This document shows, in pieces, positions 18,149 through 26,648 of a stretch of DNA of 64,000 nt. The notes under the pieces were generated by a model that saw only the letters and a program-made list of their open reading frames with translations, was not told where the DNA came from and searched no databases. The stretch is from Sphingomonas leidyi (GTDB lineage: Bacteria > Pseudomonadota > Alphaproteobacteria > Sphingomonadales > Sphingomonadaceae). Where the stretch lies: positions 186,001 to 250,000 of the forward strand of contig NZ_JAASQV010000005.1 of the NCBI RefSeq assembly GCF_011761945.1, given 5' to 3'. Made by a program: the position numbers and the translations under genes. The first letter of the stretch is position 1. Each line of letters starts with the position of its first letter.

Positions 18149-19440
18149 CACGCCTCCCGCAGCCGGATCGCGACGGACTCGGCATGTGCCGGCAGTCCCT
18201 CGGCATGGGCGAGCGCCACTGCCGCCGGGCCGATCGCGGCCAGCCCGTCCCGGTCGAGCGACAGGAAGCTGGTCCGCTTCATGAAATCGAGCACCGACAG
18301 GCCCGAGGCGAAGCGCGCCCGGCGGCCGGTGGGGAGGACATGGTTTGGACCCGCGACATAATCCCCCACCGCCTCGGGCGTGTAGCGACCGATGAAGACG
18401 GAGCCGGCATGGCGGACCATGTCGAACAGCCCTTCGGCATTGTCGCAGGCGAGCTCGAGATGCTCGGGGGCCAGGCGATCGACCAGCGGCATCGCGGAAA
18501 CGAGATCGGGCACCAGGATGATCGCGCCGTTCGCTTCCCAACTCGCCCGCGCGGTCTTCTCGGTGGCGAGTGCGGCCAGCGCGCGCTCCACCGCTTCGGC
18601 CACCTTGTCGGCGAATGCGGCATCGTCGGTGAACAGGATCGACTGGCTGGTGGGATCGTGTTCGGCCTGGCTGAGCAGGTCGGCGGCGATCCAGCCGGCA
18701 TCGTTCCTGCCGTCCGCCACTACCACGATCTCGCTCGGGCCCGCGACCATGTCGATGCCGACCACGCCGTAGAGCTGGCGCTTGGCCTCGGCGACCCAGG
18801 CATTGCCGGGGCCGGTGATCACGTCGACCGGCGCGATGCTGTCGGTGCCATAGGCGAGCGCGGCGATCGCCTGCGCTCCGCCGACGCGCCAGATCTCGTC
18901 GACGCCGGCCAGATGCGCGGCGGCGAGGACGAGCGGGTTCACTTCGCCGTCCGGCGTCGGCGTCACCATCACCAGCCGGCCGACGCCGGCGGCGCGTGCC
19001 GGCAGCGCGTTCATCAGCACCGAGCTGGGATAGGCGGCCCGACCGCCCGGCACATAGACGCCCGCCGCGTCCACCGCCCGCCAGCGCGCGCCCAGCCGGA
19101 TGCCCGCCGCGTCGATCTCGTCGCGATCCTGGGGCTTCTGCTTGGCGTGATAGGCGGCGATCCGCTCGGCGGCGAGCTCGAGCGCGTCGCGCAATTCGGG
19201 GGAAAGCCCCTCCCAGGCAGCAAGGCAATCGGCACGGTCGAGCTTCCAGCCCTGCGTGTCGAGGTCGAACCGGTCGAAGCGCCGGGTATAGTCGCGCAGC
19301 GCCGCATCGCCCTCGGTTCGGACGCGGGCGACGATCGCGGTCACGTCGCGCGCGACATCCTCGTCGGCCTCGCGCCGGGCGTCGACCAGATCGGTGAACG
19401 CCCGGGCGAAACCCGCATCGCCGGCATCCAGCCGGATCAT
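18148..19440 (-). CDS. hisD: histidinol dehydrogenase
   Basis: A 430-residue enzyme catalysing the last two steps of histidine synthesis (histidinol to histidine with NAD). The catalytic pair Glu326-His327 in LAPEHLEL is present, as are the NAD/zinc-region motifs GPGNAWVAEAK, GPSEIVVVAD, LLSQAEHD and GPNHVLPTGRRARFASGLSV. The start ATG at 19440 overlaps the hisG stop by four bases (ATGA), which marks a hisG-hisD operon and fixes the start. The frame is open further upstream but only as a shadow of hisG. Length is exactly typical. Confidence 0.98.
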   Translation of the reverse strand: MIRLDAGDAGFARAFTDLVDARREADEDVARDVTAIVARVRTEGDAALRDYTRRFDRFDLDTQGWKLDRADCLAAWEGLSPELRDALELAAERIAAYHAKQKPQDRDEIDAAGIRLGARWRAVDAAGVYVPGGRAAYPSSVLMNALPARAAGVGRLVMVTPTPDGEVNPLVLAAAHLAGVDEIWRVGGAQAIAALAYGTDSIAPVDVITGPGNAWVAEAKRQLYGVVGIDMVAGPSEIVVVADGRNDAGWIAADLLSQAEHDPTSQSILFTDDAAFADKVAEAVERALAALATEKTARASWEANGAIILVPDLVSAMPLVDRLAPEHLELACDNAEGLFDMVRHAGSVFIGRYTPEAVGDYVAGPNHVLPTGRRARFASGLSVLDFMKRTSFLSLDRDGLAAIGPAAVALAHAEGLPAHAESVAIRLREA

Positions 19441-20090
19441 GCGGCCACCGCCCGGCGGAACCCGTCGACCAGCGGCACCACTTCGGTCGCGCGCGTCTTG
19501 AAGGCCGCGCGGTTGACGATCAGCCGGCTGCTCACTTCGGCGATCACTTCCACTTCGACCAGCCCGTTCTCCTTGAGCGTGCGGCCCGAGGAGACGAGGT
19601 CGACGATGCGCGGCGCCAGGCCCAGCACGGGCGCCAGTTCCATGGCGCCGTTGAGCTTGATGCACTCCGCCTGCACGCCGCGCGCCTCGAAATGGGCGCG
19701 GGTGATGTGCGGATATTTGGTGGCGACGCGGACATGGCTCCAGCCGCGCGGATCGTCCCGCTCCGCCAGGTCGGCGGGCTCGGCGACCGAGATGCGGCAA
19801 TGGCCGATTCCCAGGTCCACCGGGGCATAGAGCTCCGAATAGTCGAACTCGGCGAGCACGTCCGAGCCGACGATGCCGAGTTGCGCGGCGCCATGCGCGA
19901 CGAAGGTGGCGACGTCGAACGCCCGCACGCGGATCAGGTCGATCGCCGGCGTGTTGGTCCGGAAGCGGAGCGCGCGCGAGCCCGCGTCGGCGAAGTCCGG
20001 CTCGGGCACGATGCCGACGCGGGCGAGCAGCGGCAGCGCCTCGTCGAGGATGCGCCCCTTGGGGACGGCGAGGATCAGCGGTTCGGTCAT
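19437..20090 (-). CDS. hisG: ATP phosphoribosyltransferase, short form
   Basis: A 217-residue enzyme for the first step of histidine synthesis (ATP plus PRPP). Sequence ILAVPKGRILDEALPLLARVGI and the PRPP-site region DLVSSGRTLKENGLVEVE are typical. The length matches the short form that lacks the C-terminal regulatory domain; such enzymes need the HisZ subunit, which is not in this window. The ATG at 20090 begins MTEPLILAVPKGR; a longer start at 20129 is less likely. hisD follows with a four-base overlap. Confidence 0.96.
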   Translation of the reverse strand: MTEPLILAVPKGRILDEALPLLARVGIVPEPDFADAGSRALRFRTNTPAIDLIRVRAFDVATFVAHGAAQLGIVGSDVLAEFDYSELYAPVDLGIGHCRISVAEPADLAERDDPRGWSHVRVATKYPHITRAHFEARGVQAECIKLNGAMELAPVLGLAPRIVDLVSSGRTLKENGLVEVEVIAEVSSRLIVNRAAFKTRATEVVPLVDGFRRAVAA

Positions 20091-20154
20091 CGAAGGCGGG
20101 GCTTTACTAGGGGCACCCGACAGGCGCAACAGACGCGCCGCGGAGGTAATTCTT

Positions 20155-21252
20155 ATGGCCAGTGAAGAGAATAACCGCGGCGCGTTCCGGATCCAGGAAT
20201 TCTATTGCCGCAAGATGGACGCGCCCATCTATGCGGACATCTGCGCCGCGCTTGCCGACGGGCTGACGCGTGGCAGCGAAACCGGCCGCCGCGCGCTCCA
20301 CTGGCCGGGCGAGCCGACTCGCGACGCGCTGCCGCTGCGGCTGGTCGGCGGGCTGCACGCGCTGGTGCTGGCGGGCAGCGACGCGGAACTGGCCGAGGCG
20401 TTCGCGGGCAGGCTGGCGGGCGAAGCATTGCAGGCGGCGCTCGACCGCGTGCTGGCGCGCAACGATGCCGCCCTGCTCCCCTGGCTCGATGGCCCGCCCC
20501 AGACCAACGAGCCGGGCCGCTCGGGCGCGCTGATCGTCGGGCTGATCGAAGTCGCGCGGCGCCATGACCCGAAGCTGGAGATATTGGAGATCGGATCGAG
20601 CGGCGGGCTCAACCTGCTGATCGATCGCTATCGCTTCGACCTGGGCGGCGCGCTGCTCGGGCCGGCCGATTCGCCCGTCACGATCGCGCCCGCATGGCTG
20701 GGCGACCCGCCCGCGCTGCCGCCGCTGGAGATCGTCTCGACCCGGGGTTGCGACGTCGCGCCGCTCGACGTCACCGATCCGGCGGTGGAGGCGCGGCTCT
20801 CCGCCTATGTCTGGGCCGAGACGCCGATGCGGCTCGATCGGCTGCGCAAGGCGATCGCGATGGTGCGTGCGAGCGGCGTGGACCTCGCGCGTGCCGATGC
20901 CGCCGACTGGGTCGAGGCGCGCCTGGCCGAGCCGCAGGCGGAAGGCGTCACGCGCGTGCTGATGCATTCGGTGGTATGGCAATATGTTCCCGATGCGAGC
21001 ACCGCGCGCATTCGCGCCGCGATGGAGGCGGCCGGCGCCGCGGCCACGCCCGAACGGCCGCTCGCCTGGGTGGCGATGGAGCCCGATCGCGCGCTCGGCG
21101 AGCAGGTGGTGAGCGTGCGGACCTGGCCCGATGGCGGACCGCGCATGGTGGTCGCCACCGCGCACGCCCATGCCGCCTGGGTTCGCCCGGGTGCGGAACG
21201 CAGCAGCGAGCAGGGCATTCTCCTCGATGCCGCGGCCGAGGTGCGGTTGTGA
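20155..21252 (+). CDS. DUF2332 family protein
   Basis: A 365-residue soluble protein of a widespread uncharacterised family. It includes EIGSSGGLNLLIDRYRFDLGG, which resembles an SAM-binding glycine motif and suggests a methyltransferase-like fold, and MHSVVWQYVPDASTARIRAA, a family-typical stretch. The start at 20155 is set by a strong GGAGG ribosome site seven bases upstream; the open frame extends further upstream but overlaps hisG. It diverges from hisG, and its stop overlaps the next gene by one base. No reaction is established for the family as far as I know. Confidence 0.85.
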   Translation: MASEENNRGAFRIQEFYCRKMDAPIYADICAALADGLTRGSETGRRALHWPGEPTRDALPLRLVGGLHALVLAGSDAELAEAFAGRLAGEALQAALDRVLARNDAALLPWLDGPPQTNEPGRSGALIVGLIEVARRHDPKLEILEIGSSGGLNLLIDRYRFDLGGALLGPADSPVTIAPAWLGDPPALPPLEIVSTRGCDVAPLDVTDPAVEARLSAYVWAETPMRLDRLRKAIAMVRASGVDLARADAADWVEARLAEPQAEGVTRVLMHSVVWQYVPDASTARIRAAMEAAGAAATPERPLAWVAMEPDRALGEQVVSVRTWPDGGPRMVVATAHAHAAWVRPGAERSSEQGILLDAAAEVRL

Positions 21253-21629
21253 TGAAGTCGACCAATTATCGCGACACGCTGATCACCGCTTCCCCCGATA
21301 CTCCGGTGCACAAGGGCATCGTGCCCGGAAAGCCGGGAACGGTGGCGGCGGTGCAGCATGCGCTGCTCGCCCGGCCCTATGCGATGACCAGCGACGACCT
21401 GATCTTCGCGGCATATCGCGAGCGTGGCGGGGACAAGAGCCGCGAGGATTTCTTCGCCAGGCCCCAGGCCTGCCTGCGCGCCTCGCCGCTGGTGAAGCAG
21501 TTCGGCTGGGGCGTGCATCACGACGGCGAGGGCCGGATCGCGCTGCTCGGCATGGAGAGCGCCGAGTATCGCCGGCTGCTCGAGGATCCTTCGGTCGCCA
21601 AGGCGCCCGGGATGCGCCGGGCGCGCTAG
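21252..21629 (+). CDS. DUF6157 family protein
   Basis: A 125-residue soluble protein. It begins MKSTNYRDTLITASPDTPV and contains TVAAVQHALLARPYAMTSDDLIFAAY and DFFARPQACLRASPLVKQFGWGVHHD, which I recognise as the pattern of a small uncharacterised family (DUF6157). The ATG overlaps the DUF2332 gene's stop (TGATG), so both are likely made from one message. No catalytic motif is evident. Confidence 0.8.
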   Translation: MKSTNYRDTLITASPDTPVHKGIVPGKPGTVAAVQHALLARPYAMTSDDLIFAAYRERGGDKSREDFFARPQACLRASPLVKQFGWGVHHDGEGRIALLGMESAEYRRLLEDPSVAKAPGMRRAR

Positions 21630-21657
21630 GGTCGAGGGCGTCCCGGGCTTCCGGCCC

Positions 21658-22557
21658 TCAGCCGTTCCGCGCGGCGAGCCAGTCCCGCATCGCCTCGGTC
21701 ACGGCATCGGGCTTCTGCCACGGCACGAAATGGCCGGCGTCCGCGATGCGCACCATGGTCAGGTCCGGCACCAGCGCATCGAGTCCGTCGAGCTGGACGG
21801 GCAGCAGCGCGCTGTCCTGCATTCCCCAGATCACCAGCGTCGGCTGGCCGAGTGGCGGGAAGGGCGCATCGAGCCAGGGCGGCCGCTCCGGCATGTCCCC
21901 GGGTGCGGGCACCTGGATGATGCTGGCGCGGTACCAGTTCAGCATCGCGGTCATCGCGCCGGGCTGGCTCCATTCGGCGAGATAGGCGGGCTTCTCGGGC
22001 GCGAGCAGCGCCGGATCCGCATGCTTGGCGAACGTGGTGTCGAAGAAATTCTCCAGCCCGATTCGCGCGAGGAACTGCTCGAAATCGGGGTTGCGAAAGG
22101 CAGTGATGTACTGGCTGGCCTCGCGCTGGGCCGGATCGTCGAACAGGCTGCGCTGGAAGACCAGCGGATGCGGGGCGTTGACGATGATCAGCCGGGCGAT
22201 GCGCTGCGGGTTCTGCAGCGCCGCCATCCAGGCGATGGCGCCGCCCCAGTCGTGCCCGGCCAGGGTGAAGGGAGCGAGCCCGAAATGGTCGGCCAGCGCG
22301 AGCAGGTCCGCTACGGGCTTGTCGGGCGTATAGTTCGCCACGCCCTCGGGACGGGCGGAATGGCCGAAGCCGCGCTGGTCGGGCGCGATGACGAAATGGT
22401 CGCGGGCCAGTGCCGGGATCTGGTGGCGCCAGGTGCGGTGCGATTCGGGGAAACCGTGGAGCAGCAGGACCGGCGGCGCGGCGGGATCGCCCGCGATGGC
22501 GACGTTCAGCGTCACGCCGGTGGGAAGCGTGATCTGCCGGAGTTCGAAATCGGCCAT
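21658..22557 (-). CDS. alpha/beta hydrolase (epoxide hydrolase/dehalogenase-like)
   Basis: A 299-residue cytoplasmic enzyme. Motifs in order are LLLHGFPESHRTWRHQIPAL (oxyanion HGFPES), AGHDWGGAIAWMAA (nucleophile Asp in GHDWGG), VIWGMQDSALLP and DAGHFVPWQKPD (catalytic His). An Asp nucleophile in HDWGG is characteristic of epoxide hydrolases, haloacetate dehalogenases and relatives, not of Ser esterases. The ATG at 22557 (MADFELRQI) is preferred over an upstream start because the extra residues look non-coding. The substrate is unknown. Confidence 0.9.
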   Translation of the reverse strand: MADFELRQITLPTGVTLNVAIAGDPAAPPVLLLHGFPESHRTWRHQIPALARDHFVIAPDQRGFGHSARPEGVANYTPDKPVADLLALADHFGLAPFTLAGHDWGGAIAWMAALQNPQRIARLIIVNAPHPLVFQRSLFDDPAQREASQYITAFRNPDFEQFLARIGLENFFDTTFAKHADPALLAPEKPAYLAEWSQPGAMTAMLNWYRASIIQVPAPGDMPERPPWLDAPFPPLGQPTLVIWGMQDSALLPVQLDGLDALVPDLTMVRIADAGHFVPWQKPDAVTEAMRDWLAARNG

Positions 22558-22654
22558 GTCTGCCTTTCCCGCTTGTCTCTTTGCCGCAGGGTAGGCCGGG
22601 AGGCGTGCATCCTCAACCATCATCCTGGCCCGCGCGCGTCGATAGCAATGGCGC

Positions 22655-22780
22655 CTATTCGGGCCGCACCGCGCGCTTGCCCCTGGTGCGGCTGGTCAGA
22701 TGATACTGGAAGCAACGGTCGCAGCGATAGGGACGCAGCGTCAGCCCCGACGCATGGATCGCGCCCAGCGCCTCGGGCAT
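22655..22780 (-). CDS. small Cys-containing protein, start uncertain
   Basis: A 41-residue frame ending LRPYRCDRCFQYHLTSRTRG-KRAVRPE. The RPYRC-X2-C and YHLTSR pattern looks like a small zinc-ribbon protein family that I have the impression is common in alphaproteobacteria. The family's usual first half (a Cys-Lys-Arg-Tyr segment) is visible upstream as ICRRKRRYATM, but no standard start codon precedes it before an in-frame stop near 22835. Either a non-standard start is used or the gene begins at the ATG at 22780. It lies between the pirin and hydrolase genes on the same strand. Function is unknown, possibly nucleic-acid binding. Confidence 0.5.
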   Translation of the reverse strand: MPEALGAIHASGLTLRPYRCDRCFQYHLTSRTRGKRAVRPE

Positions 22781-22823
22781 CGTCGCATAGCGCCGCTTGC
22801 GCCGGCAGATGCTGAGCCGCGTC

Positions 22824-23723
22824 CTAGGGATAGCTCACCGTCTTGGGCACTTCGGGGATCGGGATGAACTCCTTGTCGTCGCCCGGCACCTTGGGGAAGT
22901 TGCCCGCCTTCCAGTCTTCCTTGGCCTGGTTGATGCGGTCGCGGCTGGAGGAGACGAAGTTCCACCAGACGTGGCGCGGCGTGGCGAAGTCCTCGCCGCC
23001 GCACAGCATCACGCGCGCGCCGCCGGCGGAGCGCAGGATCGCCGTGATGCCGGGGCGCAGGATGTAGAGCGTGGAGACTTCCATCTCGACGCCGTCGATG
23101 CTGGCATCGCCATAGGAGAGATAGATGGCGCGCTCGTCGGCGGAAGGATCGATCGGCACCGCGCCGCCTTCGGCAAGCTCGATATCGGCATAGATGGTCT
23201 GGGCATAGGTGGTGGTGGGTGCGCTGGCGCCCCACAGCGTGCCCATGATCACCCGGCAGCGCGCGCCGGGCGCCTCGACGAGCGGCAGTTCGCCGGCGCC
23301 GACATGCTCGAAGGCCGGGGCCATTTCCTCGTTCGCCTCGGGCAGGGCGAGCCAGGTCTGGATGCCCGACAGCTCCGGGCCCTTCGCGCGCTCGGCGCTG
23401 GGCGAGCGCTCGGAATGAACGATGCCGCGGCCGGCGGTCATCAGGTTCACCGCGCCAGGCTCGATCGTGGCGAAGGTGCCGAGCGAGTCGCGATGGTCGA
23501 TCGCGCCGGCATAGAGATAGGTGACGGTGGCGAGGTTGATGTGCGGGTGCGGGCGCACGTCGATGCCGGTGCCCAGGTCCAGCCGCGCCGGGCCCATCTG
23601 GTCGAAGAATATGAACGGCCCCACCATCGTCCGCGGCCGGGAAGGCAGCGTGCGGTGGACCTTGAAGCCGCCCAGATCATGGGTGGTGGGAGTGATGATC
23701 TGCGTGAAAAGCGCGTCGGTCAT
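22824..23723 (-). CDS. pirin family protein
   Basis: A 299-residue bicupin. The N-terminal cupin holds FIFFDQMGPARLDLGTGIDVRPHPHINLATVTYLYAG, with the metal-binding histidines of pirins (HPHINL, plus HRDSLG and HSERSP further on). The C-terminal cupin is more degenerate. Pirins bind Fe and some have quercetin dioxygenase activity or regulatory roles; which applies here cannot be told. The ATG at 23723 follows an AAAGGG sequence. The gene appears to be monocistronic apart from the tiny frame just downstream. Confidence 0.93.
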   Translation of the reverse strand: MTDALFTQIITPTTHDLGGFKVHRTLPSRPRTMVGPFIFFDQMGPARLDLGTGIDVRPHPHINLATVTYLYAGAIDHRDSLGTFATIEPGAVNLMTAGRGIVHSERSPSAERAKGPELSGIQTWLALPEANEEMAPAFEHVGAGELPLVEAPGARCRVIMGTLWGASAPTTTYAQTIYADIELAEGGAVPIDPSADERAIYLSYGDASIDGVEMEVSTLYILRPGITAILRSAGGARVMLCGGEDFATPRHVWWNFVSSSRDRINQAKEDWKAGNFPKVPGDDKEFIPIPEVPKTVSYP

Positions 23724-23898
23724 AAGAGCCCTTTCGTCGCCGGATGCATAGCCCGCGGCGTACGGGACGGACAGCCACAGTTTGGAAACCCATCCTTTCG
23801 GGTCGCGATGCGCCGCTCGCTGGCGAGATGGGCGATATGCCGGACGAACTCGCCCCGGCCCTGGATTTCCGTCCAGTGTCAGAGCTTGTCCGGCATGC

Positions 23899-24183
23899 TC
23901 ATTCTCCCGGCGCGCGGGCCCGGATCGCCAATGCGTGGATGCGCGAGGCGAGCAGGTCGGCGAGCGCGCTGTTGATCAGGCGCTGCCGCTGAACGCGCGA
24001 CAGGCCCTGAAAGGCCCCGCTCTCGACCACCACCGTCCAGTGCGATTCGCCGGTGCCGTCGTCGCCCAGATGGCCGGCATGGTGATGGCTGTCGTTGATC
24101 ACTTCGAGATGCGCCGGGGCGAGCGCAGCGGTGAGACGGGCGGCGATGATGTCGGCGAGTCCGCCGGTGGCAGTGTCGGTCAT
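23899..24183 (-). CDS. BolA family protein
   Basis: A 94-residue BolA/IbaG-type protein. BolA proteins work with monothiol glutaredoxins in [2Fe-2S] cluster handling and iron homeostasis, and some bind DNA. The typical helix-strand layout is seen with LEVINDSHHHAGH, HWTVVVESGAFQGLSRVQRQRLINSALADLL and IHALAIRA. The ATG at 24183 (MTDTATGGLADII) is chosen over a much longer frame that would overlap the divergent J-domain gene. The two genes diverge with 36 bases between starts. Confidence 0.93.
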   Translation of the reverse strand: MTDTATGGLADIIAARLTAALAPAHLEVINDSHHHAGHLGDDGTGESHWTVVVESGAFQGLSRVQRQRLINSALADLLASRIHALAIRARAPGE

Positions 24184-24219
24184 CGCGCTTATATAGGCGG
24201 TTTGCGCAAGGGAGGTAGC

Positions 24220-24834
24220 GTGGCCGAGGGCCAGCACAGGAAAGACAGGCCGAACGCGCGTTTCCACGGCCGGGTGGAGGCGCCGGGGCGGTTGTGCGCC
24301 GAGCCGGGGTGCACCGAGCCGGGCGAGTTCCGTGCGCCGATGGGCCATGCGCGCGGCGGCTATGACGGGCCGGGCGAGTATCGCTGGCTGTGCCTCGATC
24401 ACGTCCGCGCGTTCAACTCGGGCTATAATTTCTTCCAGGGCATGACGCCCGACGAGATCCACGACGCCCAGCGTCCCTATGCCGGCTGGGAGCGCGAAAC
24501 GCGCGCCTTTTCGGGCGCGGGCGGCGCCGACCGGCCGCCGCGCTGGGCGGATTTCGCCGATCCGCTGGATGCGATCGGCGCGCGCTTCAACGATCGCGTG
24601 AAGGACCGGGCGGAGCGCAAGGACGGCAAGCCGCTATCGGGCAAGGACCGCGAGGCGCTCAAGGTTCTCGACCTCGCGATCGATTCCGATCGCACGGCGC
24701 TGCGCAAGCGCTATTCCGAGCTGGTCCGCAAGTTCCACCCCGATCGCAACGGCGGCGACCGCAGCCATGAAGGCCGGCTCCAGCGCGTGATCGAAGCGTA
24801 TCAGACGCTCAAGGGCTCGCCTGCCTTCGCCTAG
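24220..24834 (+). CDS. J-domain (DnaJ-like) co-chaperone
   Basis: A 204-residue protein with a C-terminal J domain: TALRKRYSELVRKFHPDRNGGDRSHEGRLQRVIEAYQTLKG, containing the essential HPD tripeptide that stimulates Hsp70. The N-terminal half has CAEPGCTEPGEFRAP and WLCLDHVRAFNSGYNFFQGM, with Cys and His residues that could bind a metal. The start is GTG at 24220, supported by a GGAGG four bases upstream. The stop overlaps the stop of the convergent GST gene by four bases. It is a specialised partner of DnaK, client unknown. Confidence 0.93.
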   Translation: MAEGQHRKDRPNARFHGRVEAPGRLCAEPGCTEPGEFRAPMGHARGGYDGPGEYRWLCLDHVRAFNSGYNFFQGMTPDEIHDAQRPYAGWERETRAFSGAGGADRPPRWADFADPLDAIGARFNDRVKDRAERKDGKPLSGKDREALKVLDLAIDSDRTALRKRYSELVRKFHPDRNGGDRSHEGRLQRVIEAYQTLKGSPAFA

Positions 24835-25478
24835 TCGGCCGGGCGGGTGTTCACTGCGAGCTGGTCGGCAAAGGCGCGCCGATAGGCGGGGCGCGCCTCG
24901 CCGCGGGCCACATAGGCGGCCAGGCTCGGATGCTGGTCGAGAATGCCCGACGGCCGGGTCCGGAGCAGCACCGAGACCATCATCAGGTCGCCCGCGCTGA
25001 ACGCGCCGTCGAGCCATTCCGCATCGCCGAGCCGGTCGGCGAGCTGGCGCAGCCGGCCATGGATGCGCTCCACGACCAGCGGCATGCGCTCGGCCGCCCA
25101 GGGCTTGTCGCCCTCGACGATCCGGACGGTGACCAGATCGAGGATCGGCGGCTCCACCGTGTTCACCGCGGCGAACATCCAGGCGATCGCCCGGGCCCGC
25201 GCATCGGGGTCGTCGGGCAACAGGCCCGCATGCCGCTCGGCGAGGTGGAAGACGATCGCCCCGGTCTCGAACAAGGCGAGGTCGCCTTCCTCATAGGTGG
25301 GGATCTGGCCGAAGGGGTGCAGCGCGAGATGCGCGGGCGCCTTCATCGCGGCGAAGGAGACGAGCCGGACCGCATAGGGCTGGCCCGTCTCCTCAAGCGC
25401 CCAGCGCACCCGAGTGTCGCGCGCCAGCCCCTTGCCGCCATCGGGCGATCGTTCGAACGCCGTGATGGTGACGGTCAT
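24831..25478 (-). CDS. glutathione S-transferase family protein
   Basis: A 215-residue protein with an N-terminal thioredoxin-like domain (DTRVRWALEETGQPY, then the cis-Pro region FGQIPTYEEGDLALFETGAIVFHLAERH) and a helical C-terminal domain. It is the last gene of an eight-gene minus-strand operon and starts six bases after the VOC protein gene. A second, related GST lies at 26649. It probably conjugates glutathione to electrophiles; the substrate is not known. Confidence 0.92.
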   Translation of the reverse strand: MTVTITAFERSPDGGKGLARDTRVRWALEETGQPYAVRLVSFAAMKAPAHLALHPFGQIPTYEEGDLALFETGAIVFHLAERHAGLLPDDPDARARAIAWMFAAVNTVEPPILDLVTVRIVEGDKPWAAERMPLVVERIHGRLRQLADRLGDAEWLDGAFSAGDLMMVSVLLRTRPSGILDQHPSLAAYVARGEARPAYRRAFADQLAVNTRPAD

Positions 25479-25484
25479 CGCGGC

Positions 25485-26267
25485 TCAGCTCTTGCCGGGC
25501 GAGACGAAGCCGCAGGCCACGCCCTCGGGATCGACGATGCTGATCACCCATTCGCCGCCGGGCACCTGCTCGGGCCCCCACACGACCTTGCCGCCGCCGG
25601 CCTCGACCCTGGCGATCGCGTCGGTGATGTCGGGCACGCGGATATAGAAGCGCCAGCCCGGGGCGGTGCCCGGCTGCACGCGCATGATCGCTCCGACCGC
25701 CTCGCCCTTGCTGTCGCCATTGGCGATGAAGCTGTACTCGCCCATCTCGCCCATCGGCATGCCGCCCACCTTGGTGATGGCGAACAGCCGTTCGTAGAAG
25801 GCGAGTGCCGCGGCGTCGTCGGGCGCGAGCAGCTCGTTCCAGGCGACATGGCCCAGGCCCATCCGCTGATAGGCGGTGCTGGTGTGCGGCGAGGCGCCGC
25901 GCATCACATAGAAGGGCACGCCCTGCGGATCGGTGACCATCGCCAGCCGGCCGACATCGGGGATGTCGAAGGCGGGAAGGTGCACCTGCCCGCCGGCCGC
26001 GACCACCGCGGCGACCGATGCATCGACGTCGTCGACGCCGAGATAGCCGAGCCAGGTGGGCCGGGCGCCGCCGGCGATCATGTCGGCATTGAGCTGCATC
26101 ACGCCGCCGGCCTGGCCGTCGGCTGCGTTGATCATGCGATAGTCCATGCCGCCGGGGGCGGGCTGGGCATCGATGTTCCAGCCGCAGACCGAATCGTAGA
26201 ATGCCTTGGCCTTGGCGGAGTCTCCGGTCACCAGCTCGTACCAGATGAAGCTTCCATGCGCGTTCAT
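25485..26267 (-). CDS. two-domain VOC (glyoxalase/bleomycin-resistance fold) protein
   Basis: A 260-residue protein with two VOC domains. The first begins GSFIWYELVTGDSAKAKAFYDSVCGW, the second HVAWNELLAPDDAAALAFYERLFA, and each ends in a metal-ligand-like strand region (VTDPQGVPFYVM and IVDPEGVACGFV). The family includes glyoxalases, dioxygenases and drug-binding proteins. Its ATG overlaps the DUF1428 stop by four bases (ATGA). The role in the operon is probably detoxification or small-molecule binding, by inference. Confidence 0.9.
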   Translation of the reverse strand: MNAHGSFIWYELVTGDSAKAKAFYDSVCGWNIDAQPAPGGMDYRMINAADGQAGGVMQLNADMIAGGARPTWLGYLGVDDVDASVAAVVAAGGQVHLPAFDIPDVGRLAMVTDPQGVPFYVMRGASPHTSTAYQRMGLGHVAWNELLAPDDAAALAFYERLFAITKVGGMPMGEMGEYSFIANGDSKGEAVGAIMRVQPGTAPGWRFYIRVPDITDAIARVEAGGGKVVWGPEQVPGGEWVISIVDPEGVACGFVSPGKS

Positions 26268-26626
26268 TTCGCTTCTCCCGTGTCGAGGATCGGCTCGAAG
26301 CCGCCCCAGAACATGCGCTTGCCGTCGAAGGGCGACTCGCCGTCGGGCTGCATCCGCTCGTCCTGCATCAGCTTCGCCCAGCCGGCATCGCGCGTCGCCT
26401 TGTCGGGCCACATCACCCAGGAGAAGACGATCGTCTCGCCTTCCTCGGCCTTGGTCGCCATGTAGAAGTCGGTGAGCTTGCCATGCGGCACGTCGTTGCC
26501 CCAGCCTTCCAGCACGCGGGTGGCGCCGAATTCCTGGAAGATCGGCGCGACCTTCTCCGCCATCTTGCGATAGGCTTCCTTGTTCCCTTCGGGGATCGCG
26601 AGCACGTAACCGTCCATATAAGCCAT
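26264..26626 (-). CDS. DUF1428 family protein
   Basis: A 120-residue protein of the DUF1428 (YbaA-like) family, which has a ferredoxin-like dimeric alpha/beta-barrel fold. It begins MAYMDGYVLAIPEGNKEAYRK and contains FGATRVLEGWGNDVPHG and FSWVMWPDKATRDAG, all family hallmarks. The start at 26626 has GAGGAG upstream. It is part of the GST/VOC operon. Function is not established; the fold is shared with monooxygenases and stress proteins. Confidence 0.9.
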   Translation of the reverse strand: MAYMDGYVLAIPEGNKEAYRKMAEKVAPIFQEFGATRVLEGWGNDVPHGKLTDFYMATKAEEGETIVFSWVMWPDKATRDAGWAKLMQDERMQPDGESPFDGKRMFWGGFEPILDTGEAK

Positions 26627-26648
26627 TTTGGTTCTCCTCTCGACAGTG

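Noticed and set aside
23744..23992. Plus-strand open frame overlapping the end of bolA
   Set aside because: No ribosome site, no family resemblance and antisense overlap with bolA.
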